This document shows positions 1 through 10,787 of a stretch of DNA of 64,000 nt, in pieces; positions within the stretch are counted from its first letter, which is position 1, and every line of letters starts with the position of its first letter. This stretch comes from Orobanche coerulescens (taxonomy: Eukaryota; Streptophyta; Magnoliopsida; Lamiales; Orobanchaceae). Both the position numbers and the translations under genes were made by a program. Location: assembly GCA_033398695.1 (NCBI GenBank), contig CM065801.1:108331670-108395669 (forward strand). Reading direction: 5' to 3'. The notes below the pieces were generated by a model. That model was not told the origin of the DNA. It made no database searches and worked only from the letters and a program-made list of their open reading frames with translations.

Positions 1-91
1 CTAAGGATGCTAACTAAAACTCGGGTTGATAATTGTGGTATATTGTACGATCGATAAACTAATACCGTTGATCGGTGTTATCCGTATTAGT

Positions 92-605
92 ATGTCAAGC
101 CTCGGCGGACGTGGACGTGATGATGGAAATGGAAGCGGCAAGGTGGTTCGCACGACCACGATCCATGCTACGGTGAAGGAGTATCTAGATCAATCGATAT
201 CCTATGAAATCTCCTCGGTGGTCGAGCCCACGAGCGAAGCCAAGAGACCGAGGATATCCGGAAGTTTTGGGCGGTGAAGAGTCTAAGGCTCCCAAACCCC
301 CACGTCGTTCGAACGCGTCGTCTTCGCGATCGGGAGTGAGCGCTTGGAATCCCAAGCCAGCATCGGTGACTCTCGGTAAGAAGGGAGGGTGCTTCAACTG
401 CAATCGTCAGGGACATGTTCGTGCAAATTGTCCCTTTCCACTCTTGACTTGTTACCGGTGCGGGTGTGAAGGTCATCGGGAGAAGCATTGTGAGATAATT
501 TCCGAACTGGCAAAGAATGCTACCCTATTGGCGAACAGAGCAAGTGACTGGAGAATGTCCCGAAACCCTATGTCTCCTTTTGAAGAACCTAACATGGGAG
601 GATGA
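92..605 (+). pseudogene. gag: Mini-gag with two CCHC zinc knuckles (element F)
   Basis: A reduced nucleocapsid-type Gag. The ATG at 92 opens a Gly/Arg-rich N-terminus (GGRGRDDG) like those of the gag genes of D and C. That frame stops at 275, and the C-terminal half continues in another frame (204-605), so a frameshift separates them. Two zinc knuckles are intact: CFNCNRQGHVRANC (390-431) and CYRCGCEGHREKHC (450-491). The central retrotransposon Gag core seen in element D (around 5890-6120) is absent; the basic N-terminus runs almost directly into the knuckles. What remains could bind RNA but probably could not assemble a particle. Function is inferred from the family. Confidence 0.75.
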
Positions 606-1270
606 ATATTTTGTAATATGCCCTAATCGTTGTTGTTTTGGACAATCGTGACTTTGATCGTTCTTCATTTCATTGCTCTATGTTACCAACTCTTGTTGTT
701 CTAAGTTCGGGATCGAAATGTTTTCTTAGTATGGGGAAATGTACTACCCGTACTCTTCATAGTATTTTCAGTGTTGGGTGACTTTCATTCCTGGTACTTC
801 AACTATTACCCTCTCTATAATTTATTTTTTTAACTACCCTGTTGTACTTAGCCTACCGTTCTCCGAACGAATTTCAGAACCGTGTTGTTAGACTCGTGAA
901 TTATTGTGGTCTTTCCACATCGAGCTTGATTCTTGCGAAATTTTGTTGAAGCTAATATTCCTCGCGTGCAATTAACATTTCCGGATGTATTATGAACTTG
1001 GATGCGGTTGGTTGAGCTCGAAACATGATTTTCAGGACGTCTGAACTATTTTGTGATTTTCTTCACTCTGGGAGCTTTGGTATCCAAATTCATACTCCTC
1101 CACCTCAACTTATCGTGTTCCCATACAGTTTTATCGTCTCGACTCACGTATCAGATGCTTGCTAGGTCAGTTCATCGTATTTCTGGAACCTTGCATTCGC
1201 GCTTTGATCGTGATGATTTGGGGCTGAGCCAGTAGTTATTTCCTTTATTGTTCCGCCGCTCTCTATTTCA
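606..1270. other. Non-coding interior of element F
   Basis: No pol-like reading frame and no protein motif on either strand. In an autonomous relative, pol would lie here. Confidence 0.6.
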
Positions 1271-1306
1271 AGTTTCGGGACGAAACTTGTTTTAAGGAGG
1301 GTAGAA
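1271..1306 (+). other. Polypurine tract region of F
   Basis: The hallmark TTTCGGGACGAAAC inverted repeat is followed by TTTAAGGAGGGTAGAA right before the LTR start. The same block precedes the 3' LTRs of A, B, C and E, and a degraded form precedes that of D. It primes plus-strand DNA synthesis in this family. Confidence 0.85.
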
Positions 1307-1798
1307 TGTAATATCCGCGTTTTCTATTTTTAATAATTTCTATTTTCAGTGTATATTCGTTTCGGATAACTCGCTTGGCACTGTTTTGGAATTCTGAACC
1401 TATTTTGTTCTTGGAGTTTCTCCGCTTAGACGGGTCTCGATGATGCTTTTACGTAATTTCATCTTGTGGTATATTTTGTCTCATGCGTATTCGATTCTCC
1501 TTAAACTCGTTCGATTCCGTCACTTTCTTACTTCCATGAGTTAGTATGCTTGATTAGAGCATGTTGTGAGTTTCGGATGGTTAATCCGACGTTGTGTCGT
1601 GATTTTCGGATGTTTGGGCCGTTTTTGTAATTTCCTAGAAATTTAGGGAATTTGTTCCTTGTTCAACTTTGGTTGTGTACCTCGATCGTTTTGGGGTTCC
1701 GTACTTCCATTTCGTGTTATTGTTGCCCAAATATCGATTCCTATTGCTTTTATTCTCTTTAGGATCTTTTTCGTCATTTTGGGACCCGAGGGGTGTGA

Positions 1799-2140
1799 GC
1801 CGCGGCACAAGGATTGTGCGCCGCGGCACACATACTACCCGATTGTTGGCCGAGCGGTATGCCGTGTGCCGCGGCACAAGGATTGTGCGCCGCGGCACTG
1901 GCCGATTCGGTGCGCGGCACACTTGTCGGCCGCGGCACACCCGTGTGGCACTGCCGGCTAAAACCTCTGTGCCGCGTGCCCGGCACGGTCAAGCAGATGC
2001 CGCGGCACATGCCGAGTCGAGCCGCGGCACACTCCGAATGAGCCGCGGCAACGAGCGGTCACCACCACCGGGCGCAATTTTGCCCTGTGCCGCGGCATGA
2101 TTAGTGAGCCGCGGCACACAATGCGGTCAGCGCTATAATT
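1799..2140 (+). promoter_or_regulatory. GCCGCGGC palindrome array plus TATA box (F LTR)
   Basis: Ten intact GCCGCGGC cores, usually within GTGCCGCGGCAC or one base off, start at 1799, 1820 | 1868, 1889, 1929 | 1999, 2021, 2042 | 2089, 2108. Damaged copies lie near 1912 and 1971. Within groups starts are about 19-22 bp apart, apart from the damaged positions. CTATAATT follows at 2132-2140, 17 bp after the last palindrome. Promoter role is inferred from position. Confidence 0.75.
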
Positions 2141-3239
2141 GTGTGTTTTCAGCGAGATTCGCTCATTTCCTCCTTTTCTCCAACCGTGCGCGAGAGAGAG
2201 AGGGTTGAGAGGGGGATTTCTTCTCCATCTACCCTATTGATTGTGTGTTTTTCTTCATCTTCCTTCGATCGTGTAGCTCGGATTGTGGATCTAGCACGTG
2301 TTCTTCGGATTATAGGGCTTGAATCTTCAAGAGGTAAGAACCCCTTTAACCCTAGTATGATTTTTGGGGAGGGTTTGGTGGTGATCTTGTGTTTTAATCC
2401 GAATTAACCGATGTTGTTGTTAGATTTTGATAGTGCTCTCGTGACCCTTGGTTTTCTTGTTTATGGTTAGGATGAAATTCCGTTAATTCACCGTTAACCG
2501 ATTTCAATTCCCTACGCACTCTTGGTGTTCGATAAATTGTCCCAACGGGTAGAACTAGGAGTAATTTCTTCGTATTCATGATCTTGAGATTGATTGTATA
2601 TCATTATTGTGTTAGGGTCGGATTTGAGAGGATTGTTTGGACCGAAACCTATTCCTTCGTCGTCTCCTTCGCGTCGTATTACCAAGGCAAGTACCTCGAT
2701 ATACGAATTGTAACTGCGTGAGATCATTGTTGTCGAAGTGTATGAGTTTATGTGGATGTATATATACGTATGTGTATATATATATATGTGTTTATATATA
2801 GTTACATGTTAAATATATGTATGTATATACGTATATTGATATATATGTTTATGTCGGTGATCGACGAGTGTTGAATTCTAACATTAATTGACGTACTCAA
2901 CTTGGATTGATGGACGAACTATAGTTACTCATATAATATAGTAAGGATATATATATATATCTATATATATAAATGTGTATATATTCGGTTGAGTCGCAAC
3001 ATAGAGATATATGTGCGGTGTTGATTGAGTTTGATTGATAACGTGCGTGTTATTGTTTATTTGTGTGGATGTGGACTGGCGCAGAAATTGTGTGACTTGA
3101 TGTACCGAGTTGAAAATTGTTGTGACGTTTGTCCGTGTGCTTGATGTTTGAACAATGTGGATACTTGTTGTGAGAAACGTCATATCCGGGAACCTCTGAG
3201 GGCGGGACGGTGTACTCCGGCCTGGTGTACGCTGCAATG

Positions 3240-3375
3240 TGTGGCTCCATATGGGTGGTGAACGCCGGTGTTACATAATGCGTGTGTCAAGGGGCGGCTC
3301 TTGCGGGAGTGATCGCCGGCGCAGTGACATGTTCAAGGAGCGGCCGACATAGTGGAGTGAACGCCGGTGCACAGG
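3240..3375 (+). repeat. Short tandem repeat block (F LTR)
   Basis: Three imperfect units carry GA(A/T)CGCCGG(T/C)G at 3260, 3311 and 3359, so unit length is about 50 bp. Other families have their own tandem block downstream of the promoter. Confidence 0.55.
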
Positions 3376-4200
3376 TGAGTGGAGGCGCCTGGCAGGCTTA
3401 TTGGTTACGGGTATTCGAGTGTTAGCTAAGACCCCGTTACCGAACGATGTTCGTATCTCAAATTCTTTCAACTCACTTTTTAATATTTGTCTTGATACAG
3501 ACCGCAATTCATGTTTTTGAAAGCTTGTTTCAAATTGTTTTTAAAGCGTTGGTATCAGGGTTAGTTAACCACGGAGGTTTGACGAAATCTCCGAGGGTTA
3601 ATTAATCGGGGGTCTTGAGCAGGATATGTCGAATGAGAGTTTTGTACCTTTGATTGTATTGTGGTGCTATTCTGTGTTTTGGGTCGAGGACCCTGTGGAA
3701 TGTTGAGATGATTGATTTCATGATGATGTTATTTGGAATGGGTTGAGAACCCTGTGAGATGTTGTAATGATTTCGTTTGTGACGGTGTTCTATAAATTGG
3801 GTCGAGAACCCCAAATAAGTTGAATTAGTTTTTGTGTAATCGTTTTCCATACGTTGGGTCAAGGGTCCGAGAGTTTTTGAAATTATTTCCAAAAGTATTC
3901 CCTTTCGATTTTAAAAACCCCCAGACGGCCCGAGTCAACAATAACGTTTGCAAACTACCTTATCAAAACATTTTTTTTCCTTTTTCCAAAAGGGATTTTC
4001 CTGACTCCTTGGGCTTGGTTAAAATTTTATTGATGTTATGTTTCGTAAAGAGAATATGGCTATGTGATTATCTTGCACCTTGTGTATGCGAGTGTTACTC
4101 TGTGTTGATTATGGGAATGTATGGTTTATGTTAAGGCTTCACGGCGGTTGAATTTTATGTTGTTACTGTTCGTATATCTTGTATATTATGTACTTGCACT

Positions 4201-4235
4201 AGCAAAATTCCGTTGCTAACCCCGAGTTTTCGGGG
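4201..4235 (+). other. Twin hairpin in F LTR
   Basis: AGCAAAATTCCGTTGCT (4201-4217) and CCCCGAGTTTTCGGGG (4220-4235) are two adjacent inverted repeats. The same pair, with different stems, occurs in A, B, D and E. Confidence 0.6.
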
Positions 4236-4578
4236 TGGGTGCTGTTGTGCGCTCAGTTTTGGCGGCTCGGGAGCGATCACGGGATTGGCTTGGAAGGAGA
4301 TGGAAGACGACGATGCTAATCACACCAGAGTCAGAGTCTTTTCTTTTGTATCATTTTGGTCGGTATTTCTTTGTCATTCGAGTATTCACCCTTGCATGGG
4401 TGTAGTTATCATTTATTAAATTGAGTTGTCATTCTTTTCTATGTTCAAGTTTATTGTGGTCATTGTAATATGAATGTCGTTAGTTTCTGAATTGGTTTAT
4501 CACCTTGTCGGTCTGTTTTCTATTTAATTTTGACCCCGGTCGGTCAATCATCGAGTAGTCTTTTGGAGTTTAGCCTGG

Positions 4579-4601
4579 TAGATCCTTGCGATAAGGGTCT
4601 A
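4579..4601 (+). other. Terminal stem-loop in F LTR
   Basis: TAGATCC pairs with GGGTCTA across a short loop (one wobble) and ends 40 nt before the LTR terminus. Equivalent stems occur in every other LTR family of the window. Confidence 0.55.
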
Positions 4602-4641
4602 CGGCGTGTGACATTCCCGGTCATATTCTGGGGGTGTTACA

Positions 4642-5364
4642 GCTAGCCAGCTCGGGAGGGTCCTTAGAGGCCTCGAGTGGGATTCGTGGCTTCGTCCCGG
4701 TCCTAGGTGACGTGTGGTGCTTGATTTGTTTTATGAATGTGGCCAGCTCGGGAGGGTCCTTAGAGGCCTCGAGTGGGATTCGTGGCTTCGTCCCGGTCCT
4801 AGGCAAATTGATTGTGACTGTTTGTTTCCGAAAAAGACATGTGTGGTTTAAGTTTTTGAAATGATATTGGTGCATGTACTATGAAATGTGTAAGCGATTG
4901 GTTTGCCTTGATTACTTGTACTAGCGTAATTGATAACCCCTTTAGGGATCCGTTTTGGGAAAATTCTTGTTATGGATTTCAGGTTATGATTATCCGGACG
5001 AGCGAGCACCGGAACAGTACGAGGATGTCGGCCAGGGTCGTTGACATGTGCATTTGCGTCGTCTTATATTCTCTGTCTAATTAGATATGGTTGTTTCCTA
5101 TATTTATAAACTGATAGATTGTACTCGCGAGTACTTAGGCTTTTCAAATTCAAACTCCGTGTTGTGTTATTTTAAATTGCTATAATTTCGATTGTTACTC
5201 TTTTCGTCGGTTGTTCCGGGTGTATTTTTATATGAGGTCTATTTGATTGTGTTTCCTCACTAACCGAGATGGTTAGTCGAGGGATGTTCGATATTGTAGC
5301 CTGGTGAGTCCCATGTAGGGATTCACGGCGCTGTAATATACTCTGAATTTCTCGGGGTGTTAAA
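4642..5364 (+). repeat. 5' LTR of D, downstream remnant
   Basis: Matches 11481-12203 of the 3' LTR nearly base for base, including the two 96-bp units at 4646 and 4742. Its end reads GTTAAA where the 3' LTR keeps GTTACA, a mutated terminus. Confidence 0.88.
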
Positions 5365-5369
5365 GAAAA

Positions 5370-5381
5370 TGGTATCAGAGA
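5370..5381 (+). other. Primer-binding site of D
   Basis: TGGTATCAGAGA lies 5 nt after the LTR and matches the 3' end complement of initiator-Met tRNA, the usual primer of this family. Confidence 0.8.
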
Positions 5382-5599
5382 TCTAGGTTTATGGATACCT
5401 AGGCTTGTTGGTTATTTGGGTCTAGTCGTGTTTGTTTTGCACATTGTCACACCGCTGCCAGCATCCCAGTACTTCCAGTGCTCGTAAGTTTTCTTATTCG
5501 TCTCTTTTGTTTCTTGCATTATATTTCCACTTTTGAATCATAGTTGCTTTTCCTCCCTTACTCATCATCGATATACTTCTGTTATCTCTCAACATCAGT

Positions 5600-6719
5600 A
5601 TGGATGCCGGAGGAAACCTTGGTCGTGGTCGTGGACGCGGCCGAGGACGTGGGGCAGCCGGTGGGGCGACCACGTCGCATTCTTGAGCCGGCGATCGGTG
5701 ACCGTCACGGTCATGCTTCTTCTCGGGAGCGCGGCCGATCTTGGTATTGCGGCCGTATGCGGCAAATGGTTAACTGGATGGCGGCTATAGCTCGGTGGTA
5801 GTCAGAACCCCGTCAGGCCCATGCTAATCGGGCGGAGCGGATCGCGGCCAGGATGTCATCAAGATGCATCCTCCTCGATTTCGGGAGCTTCGGACCCGAT
5901 CGGCTGGGAAGGGTGGATCAAGGAGATATCCAATGTCTTCACTGCTACCAACTGCCCCGAGGACCGTAAGGTCCCTATTGCTCAATACTTTCTCACGGGA
6001 GATGCTACGGATTGGTGGGAGGCCATTGGTCCCAAAGATCATGTTGCTTCATGGGCCGAATTTCAAGAATTGATGGAGACCGAATATTGTCCGTGGCCGT
6101 CGGACGAGCTCGAGTGCATGCTTTCTATGATGCTCAACCACGGGATATCCCGTATCTCGTGCCATTGTCGACTTTAACAAGGAGTTGGGTTATGTGAAGA
6201 CCCAAGTTGTCGAAGAGAGCGACAAGATTTTCCATTTTCGGGAGGATGAAGCTGTCCATTCGGGACTATATGTGCAGGCTCGTCTGTACTACCTTGAAGG
6301 ATTATCAGTCGAGCTCTTGCTTATGATATGTCGGTGACGGCTAGCGATTTGGCTCGTGAGAGCAAGAAGCGAAGTCGGTCGGAAATTTTTCTGGTCCCAA
6401 GAGTGGAGGCCAGCAGAAATCTCAGGCTGCAAATATTTCTACGGGCGGTTCGGCTCGTTTCGCTGGGAGCTTTCGGAGTGCCGCCGGAACCGTCGTCCGG
6501 GACCCCAGATGCTTTAACTGTGGCAAGCCAGGCCACGTGAACCGGGATTGTCCTCGTCCACCTTTGACTTGTCATACTTGTGGTCAGTCGGGCCACAAGG
6601 CTTCTTTTTGCGAGAAACTTAGACAGTTTCGCGGCGCCCGTTCTTCTCACCCAGCACCTATGGAGCCGAGTGTGAACCAGGGCTCATTTGTTCCGCCGCC
6701 TCCACCGAGTGCTGGCTGA
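5600..6719 (+). pseudogene. gag: gag of element D
   Basis: Capsid/nucleocapsid gene. The ATG at 5600 opens a Gly/Arg repeat (GRGRGRGRG), typical for Tekay gag. A stop at 5684 and later frame changes break it. The Gag core is readable at about 5890-6120 (YFLTGDATDWWEAIGP, then WAEFQELMETEY). Two zinc knuckles follow near 6509-6612; the second reads CHTCGQSGHKASFC. A stop at 6717 ends the last frame just before the protease. The protein packaged genomic RNA when intact; it is now a relic. Confidence 0.85.
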
Positions 6720-6791
6720 GGTAGGGGTCGGGGTCAGCCCGCTAGAGGAGGAGCTTCCAGTGTCGGCTCTGCCCAGCTGCGTATCTACGAG

Positions 6792-7625
6792 ATGAGGAGG
6801 ACCGATGATCGAGCGGCTACTGTGGCGACAGGTACCGTTTATATCCATTCTCATCCTGTCGGTGTGCTTTTTGATTCGGGTGCTACGCATTCATTCATTT
6901 CTATAGAGTGTGTGCGCCGTTTGAGTCTCGACTGCTTGTCACCTTGCGAGCCTTTCATCGTTAAACTTCCTAGCGGCGATAAAATTGTCGGTGATCGAGA
7001 AGTCCGGGACTGTTCTGTGTCTATTTGTGAGAGGGCTTGGCTCTCTAATCTTATTTTCGTGAGTATCGAGAGCGAGGATTTAATTCTCGGGAATGATTGG
7101 ATCGAGCGGCATGGTGCAATCATGAACTACCGCACGAGGATCATTACCATGTTAGCCGAGGACGGCACTGAACACTCTTTCGCGGGGCGAAAGAGAAACC
7201 AGATGTTTGTTATTAACGCCCTGAAGGCGATGAAACTCCTGCGAAAGGGGTGTACTGGTTATTGGTGCTACGCCTTGAAGGCGGAGAATGGTGGAGTCGA
7301 GCTTTCGTCGATTCCAGTCGTTAGTGAGTTTCCTGATGTATTTCCTGACGAGTTGCCGGGATTGCCACCGGATCGTGAGGTTGAGTTTGTTATAGAATTA
7401 GAGCCGGGCGCGGCTCCGATTTCGAAGGCGCCGTATCGCATGGCACCTTCAGAGATGGCCGAGTTGAAGAAACAGTTGAGTGAACTCCTTGAGTCGGGGT
7501 ATGTTCGACCGAGCGCCTCGCCTTGGGGCGCACCGGTCTTGTTTGTGCGTAAGAAGGATGGTTCACTATGTTTGTGTATCGAACAAGGTGACCATCAAGA
7601 ACAAGTATCCTTTGCCGAGGATTGA
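6792..7625 (+). pseudogene. pol: Protease and start of reverse transcriptase (element D)
   Basis: An open stretch of 277 codons. The aspartic protease signature is LFDSGATHSFIS, with DSGAT at about 6872-6886, followed by LILGNDWI, the second protease landmark. The linker FPDVFPDELPGLPP leads into the RT N-terminus ([21 protein letters not shown]). A frameshift near 7575 moves the rest of RT to another frame. Protease and RT were made as one Pol polyprotein. The protease segment looks catalytically intact; the polyprotein as a whole is not. Confidence 0.88.
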
Positions 7626-8166
7626 CGACTTGTTCGATCAGTTGCAGGGAGCGGCGGTATTCTCAAAGATTGATTTGAAATCGGGGTACTATCAGCTCCG
7701 GGTGAGGGAGTCCGACGTGCCGAAAACAGCTTTTCGGACGAGATACGGACATTATGAGTTTGTAGTTATGCCTTTTGGGTTAACTAACGCGCCGGCGGTG
7801 TTCATGCAGTTGATGAACAAAGTCTTTATCGAGTATTTGGATAAGTGTGTCGTCGTCTTCATTGACGATATTCTTATTTATTCGAGGAACGAGGAAGAGC
7901 ATGCCCATCATTTGCGGGTAGTGTTAGACATTTTGAGGGCCGAGTAACTCTATGCGAAGTTCTCGAAATGTGAGTTCTGGCTGAAGGAAGTGATGTTTTT
8001 GGGTCACGTGATTTCGGTAGGAGTTCGAGTGGATCCGCAGAAGATTGAGGCGGTGTTGGATTGGACACCGCCCACAAGTGTGAAGGAGGTCCGTAGTTTT
8101 GGGTTTGGTGGCTACTACCGTAGGTTCGCCGAGGGTTTCTCAAAACTAGCTCGGCCACTTACCTGA
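7576..8166 (+). pseudogene. pol: Reverse transcriptase core (element D)
   Basis: RNA-dependent DNA polymerase fingers and palm. [13 protein letters not shown] carries the first catalytic Asp, [17 protein letters not shown] is the conserved B motif, and [11 protein letters not shown] (about 7850-7880) holds the catalytic Asp pair. A TAA at 7945 interrupts the thumb, after which LGHVIS and [14 protein letters not shown] are readable to a TGA at 8164. Motif content and order place it in Ty3/gypsy and not copia or a caulimovirid. Confidence 0.88.
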
Positions 8167-8298
8167 TTACTCCAAAATCCGAGAAGTTAAATGCGGAATG
8201 ACGAGAGCGATCCGATTTTGAGGAGTCAAGAAGCGTTTGACTTCACCCGGTTTTGGCGTTGCCATGTGGCGGCGAGGATTCGCCGTTTATAGCGATGC

Positions 8299-8910
8299 TT
8301 GGGCTGTGGTCTTGGGTGCGTATTGATGCAGCACGGCAAGACCAATGCCTATGCGTCGAGACAGTTGAGGCCGTATGAGCTTAACTACCCTACTCATGAT
8401 TTGGAGTTAGCGGCAGTCGTTTTTGCGCTCAAGATTTGGCGTCACTATCTTTTCGGCTCTGCATGTCAGATTTTTACCGATCATAAAAGTTTGAAATATA
8501 TATTTACTCAGCGGGAGTTGAATATGAGGCAGAGGAGGTGGTTAGAGCTGATTAAGGATTATGACCTCAAAATCCTTTATCATCCGGGCAAGGCGAACGT
8601 CGTGGCCGACGCCTTGAGTCGGAAACCGATTGCGTTGCGAACGCTTGAGGTCCTTACGTCTCAGTCTGAGCTTCGGAGGGCTTTGATTGAGTTTGATGTT
8701 GAGGTTTTGTTGCCTGGGGCTGTCGGGCAACTTTGTGCTTTAGAGGTTTCGTCGTCCTTGATCGATGAGATTAAGCTGAAGCAGTTAGAGGATCCGATGA
8801 TCGCTCAAATCCGAGAGAACGTTCTTAAAGGAAAGTCCCCTGGGTTTGTGATTCATGAGGATGGTGTTTTGAGATTCCAGAGTCGGCTTTGCGTGCCGAA
8901 CGACTCCTAG
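8299..8910 (+). pseudogene. pol: RNase H and connection (element D)
   Basis: Degrades the RNA strand of the RNA:DNA hybrid. Readable landmarks are [20 protein letters not shown], the central KIWRHYLFG and [13 protein letters not shown], and the terminal [14 protein letters not shown]. The first catalytic Asp region lies in a disturbed stretch just upstream (8180-8300). The frame then runs through the linker toward integrase and ends at a TAG at 8908. Confidence 0.85.
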
Positions 8911-9174
8911 ATGAGACAGAGTATTCTGCGCGAGGCCCATGCTACACCTTACTCCGTTCATCCTGGTTCGAGTAAGATGTACAAGGACCTAAGGAGGAAT
9001 TTCTGGTGGAATGATATGAATGAGGAGGTCGCACAGTTTGTAGCAAAATGTTTGACTTGTCAGCAGGTCAAAATTAAGCATCAGCGATCGGCTGGGTTAT
9101 TGCAGCCACTTCCCATTCCGGAATGGAAATGGGAAGATATATCGATGGATTTCATTACGAGTTTGCCGAGATAG
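8911..9174 (+). pseudogene. pol: Integrase N-terminal zinc domain (element D)
   Basis: HHCC-type domain: LREAHATPYSVHPGSSKMY holds the His pair and CLTCQQVK the Cys pair. It continues to the first catalytic Asp (SMDFITSLPR). TAG stops at 8908 and 9172 bracket it. Confidence 0.85.
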
Positions 9175-9183
9175 AGATCGGGC

Positions 9184-10188
9184 ATGAATATGGTTTGGGT
9201 GATTGTCGATCGCCTGACCAAGTCGGCACATTTTCTGGGCATCAAGGACACTTGGGGCCCGGAGAAGTTGGCCCGTATATTTATCGCACAGATTGTGAGG
9301 CTTCACGGTACTCCGAAGTCTATTGTTTCGGATCGTGATGGTCGTTTTGTATCACACTTTTGGCAAGCGGTGCATAAGGCGTTGGGTACTCGTTTGCATT
9401 TGAGTACCTCTTTTCACCCCCAGACATATGGGCAGTCGGAGCGCACTATCCAGACATTTGAGGATATGTTGCGTGCTTGTGCTCTCGATTGGAGCCATGA
9501 CTGGGAGGAGCATCTGCCATTGATCGAATTCACGTACAATAATAGTTGGCACGCGTCGATTCGGATGGCACCGTATGAGGCACTCTATGGGCGGCGATGT
9601 CGATCACCGATTTGTTGGAATGAGGCATCCGATTTAGTCGGGACCGAGCCGGATGTCGTTTTAGAGACGAGGCAGAAGATAGAATTAATTCGGGAACGGA
9701 TGTTGACGGCCCAGAGTCGACAGAAGTCATATGCCAATGTCCGTCGTCGACCTTTAGAATTAGAGGTGGGAGACCACGTTTTGCTGAAGGTGTCGCCGAC
9801 GAGAGGAGTTTTCCGTTTCGGGAAGAAGGGGAAGTTGAGTCCGAGATTTATTGGACCATTTGAGATTCTCGAGCGAGTCGGTGGGTTAGCATACCGTTTG
9901 GCGTTACCCCCGGCCTTGAGTCATGTTCATAGCGTTTTTCATGTTTCCCAGCTGAGGAAATATGTCCCGGATCCTAGTCACGTCATCGATTATGGCGAGA
10001 TTGATATTGCTGAAGATATTACTTTTGAGGAGCGTCCTTTGAAGATTTTGGAGCATCGTGAGAAACGACTGAGGCATAAGACCATCCCTTTGGTCAAAGT
10101 GCAGTGGTCGAGACACGGTGTCGAGGAGGCAACTTGGGAAACCGAGGATAGCATGCGTGCTAGGTACCCTGAGTTGTTTGTTTCTTAA
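9184..10188 (+). pseudogene. pol: Integrase core and chromodomain (element D)
   Basis: An uninterrupted stretch of 334 codons with the rest of the catalytic core: the second Asp in IVSDRDGRFVSHFW and the Glu in GQSERTIQTFEDML, then EFTYNNSWH and PYEALYGRRCRSP. A GPFEILERVG block and VFHVSQLRKYVPD follow. The C-terminus (about 10030-10185) ends with VKVQWSRHGVEEATWETED, the chromodomain-type tail of chromoviruses thought to steer integration into heterochromatin. The integrase part is the best preserved gene piece of D. The first catalytic Asp lies before the stop at 9172, so no complete integrase is made. Confidence 0.9.
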
Positions 10189-10223
10189 GTTTCGGGAAGA
10201 AACTTATTTTTAGAGGGGTAGAA
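10189..10223 (+). other. Polypurine tract region of D
   Basis: GTTTCGGGAAGAAAC then TTTTTAGAGGGGTAGAA directly before the LTR. It is a mutated version of the block at 1271-1306. Confidence 0.8.
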
Positions 10224-10478
10224 TTTAATATCCGCATTTTTTCTTTTCCTTGTATTTTCATTTTTGGTGTATTTCTCGATCGTAGTGACCCTCGTGTACC
10301 TTTCAGTGTGTCCTTCCTGTCAACTATTGAACTGTATTCTCGTTATTGTTGTGCGGAACCGCCGTTTCGGGGTTGCCGTGGATCCATTTCGTGTTATTGG
10401 TTCCCAAATATTGATTCCTATCGTTTTTATTCTCTTTCCGGATCATTTTTATTATTTTGGGACCCAAAGGGGGTGTGG

Positions 10479-10787
10479 GCCGCGGCACAAGGTGTGTGCG
10501 CCGCGGCACACAAATTTCTTCAGTAGTTGGTCGAGCAAACTGTACTGTGTGCCGCGGCGCACCCATCCGGTGCCGCGGCACAGTGCCGAGTCAGTGCCGC
10601 GGCACATCCGTCCGGTGCCGCGGCACACTCGTGTGACATCTGCGACCAAAACCCGACTGTACCGGGTGCCGCGGCACACACAGGCTGTGCCGCGGCACAC
10701 TGTCGAACCCTGCGAGTAATTTTTGGCCTGTACCGCGGCACACCTCAGCTGTACCGCGGCACACAATGCAGTCAACCCTCTATAATT
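10479..10787 (+). promoter_or_regulatory. GCCGCGGC palindrome array plus TATA box (D LTR)
   Basis: Ten cores (eight GCCGCGGC, two ACCGCGGC) start at 10479, 10500 | 10551, 10572, 10596, 10617 | 10668, 10689 | 10732, 10753. Spacing within groups is 21, 21-24-21, 21 and 21 bp; last-to-first gaps are 51, 51 and 43 bp. TATAATT follows at 10781. Confidence 0.78.

Larger units (their letters stand above)
1..4641 (+). mobile_element. LTR retrotransposon F (Tekay-like, gag-only), right part
   Basis: Internal region and 3' LTR of a Ty3/gypsy element whose left end lies outside the window. It reads mini-gag, non-coding spacer, polypurine tract, then a 3.3-kb LTR starting TGTAATATCC and ending GGGGTGTTACA. 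No protease, reverse transcriptase or integrase remnant lies between gag and the LTR, so it is a non-autonomous derivative of the TR-GAG kind. Its right end abuts GCTAG inside the 5' LTR of element D; the matching uninterrupted sequence is at 11481 in D's other LTR, so F inserted into D. The left target duplication would be outside the window. Confidence 0.85.
1307..4641 (+). repeat. 3' LTR of element F (3.3 kb)
   Basis: Begins TGTAATATCCGC after the polypurine tract and ends GGGGTGTTACA. In order it holds a palindrome array (1799-2115), a TATA-like box (2132), a GA-rich leader, an AT-rich stretch at 2750-2990, short tandem repeats (3240-3375), three GGGTCGA..ACCC hairpin blocks (about 3676-3830), the twin hairpin (4201-4235) and the terminal stem-loop (4579-4601). 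Small reading frames in it have no recognisable domain. Confidence 0.85.

Noticed and set aside
1635..2100. Frames rich in Ala/His/Arg over the palindrome arrays (also 10452-10799)
   Set aside because: GCCGCGGCAC repeats read as CAAAH or PRH units on both strands; regulatory DNA, not coding.
6792..10188. An integrated pararetrovirus (caulimovirid)
   Set aside because: Gene order, integrase, chromodomain, LTRs and Met PBS are those of Ty3/gypsy chromoviruses; no movement protein.
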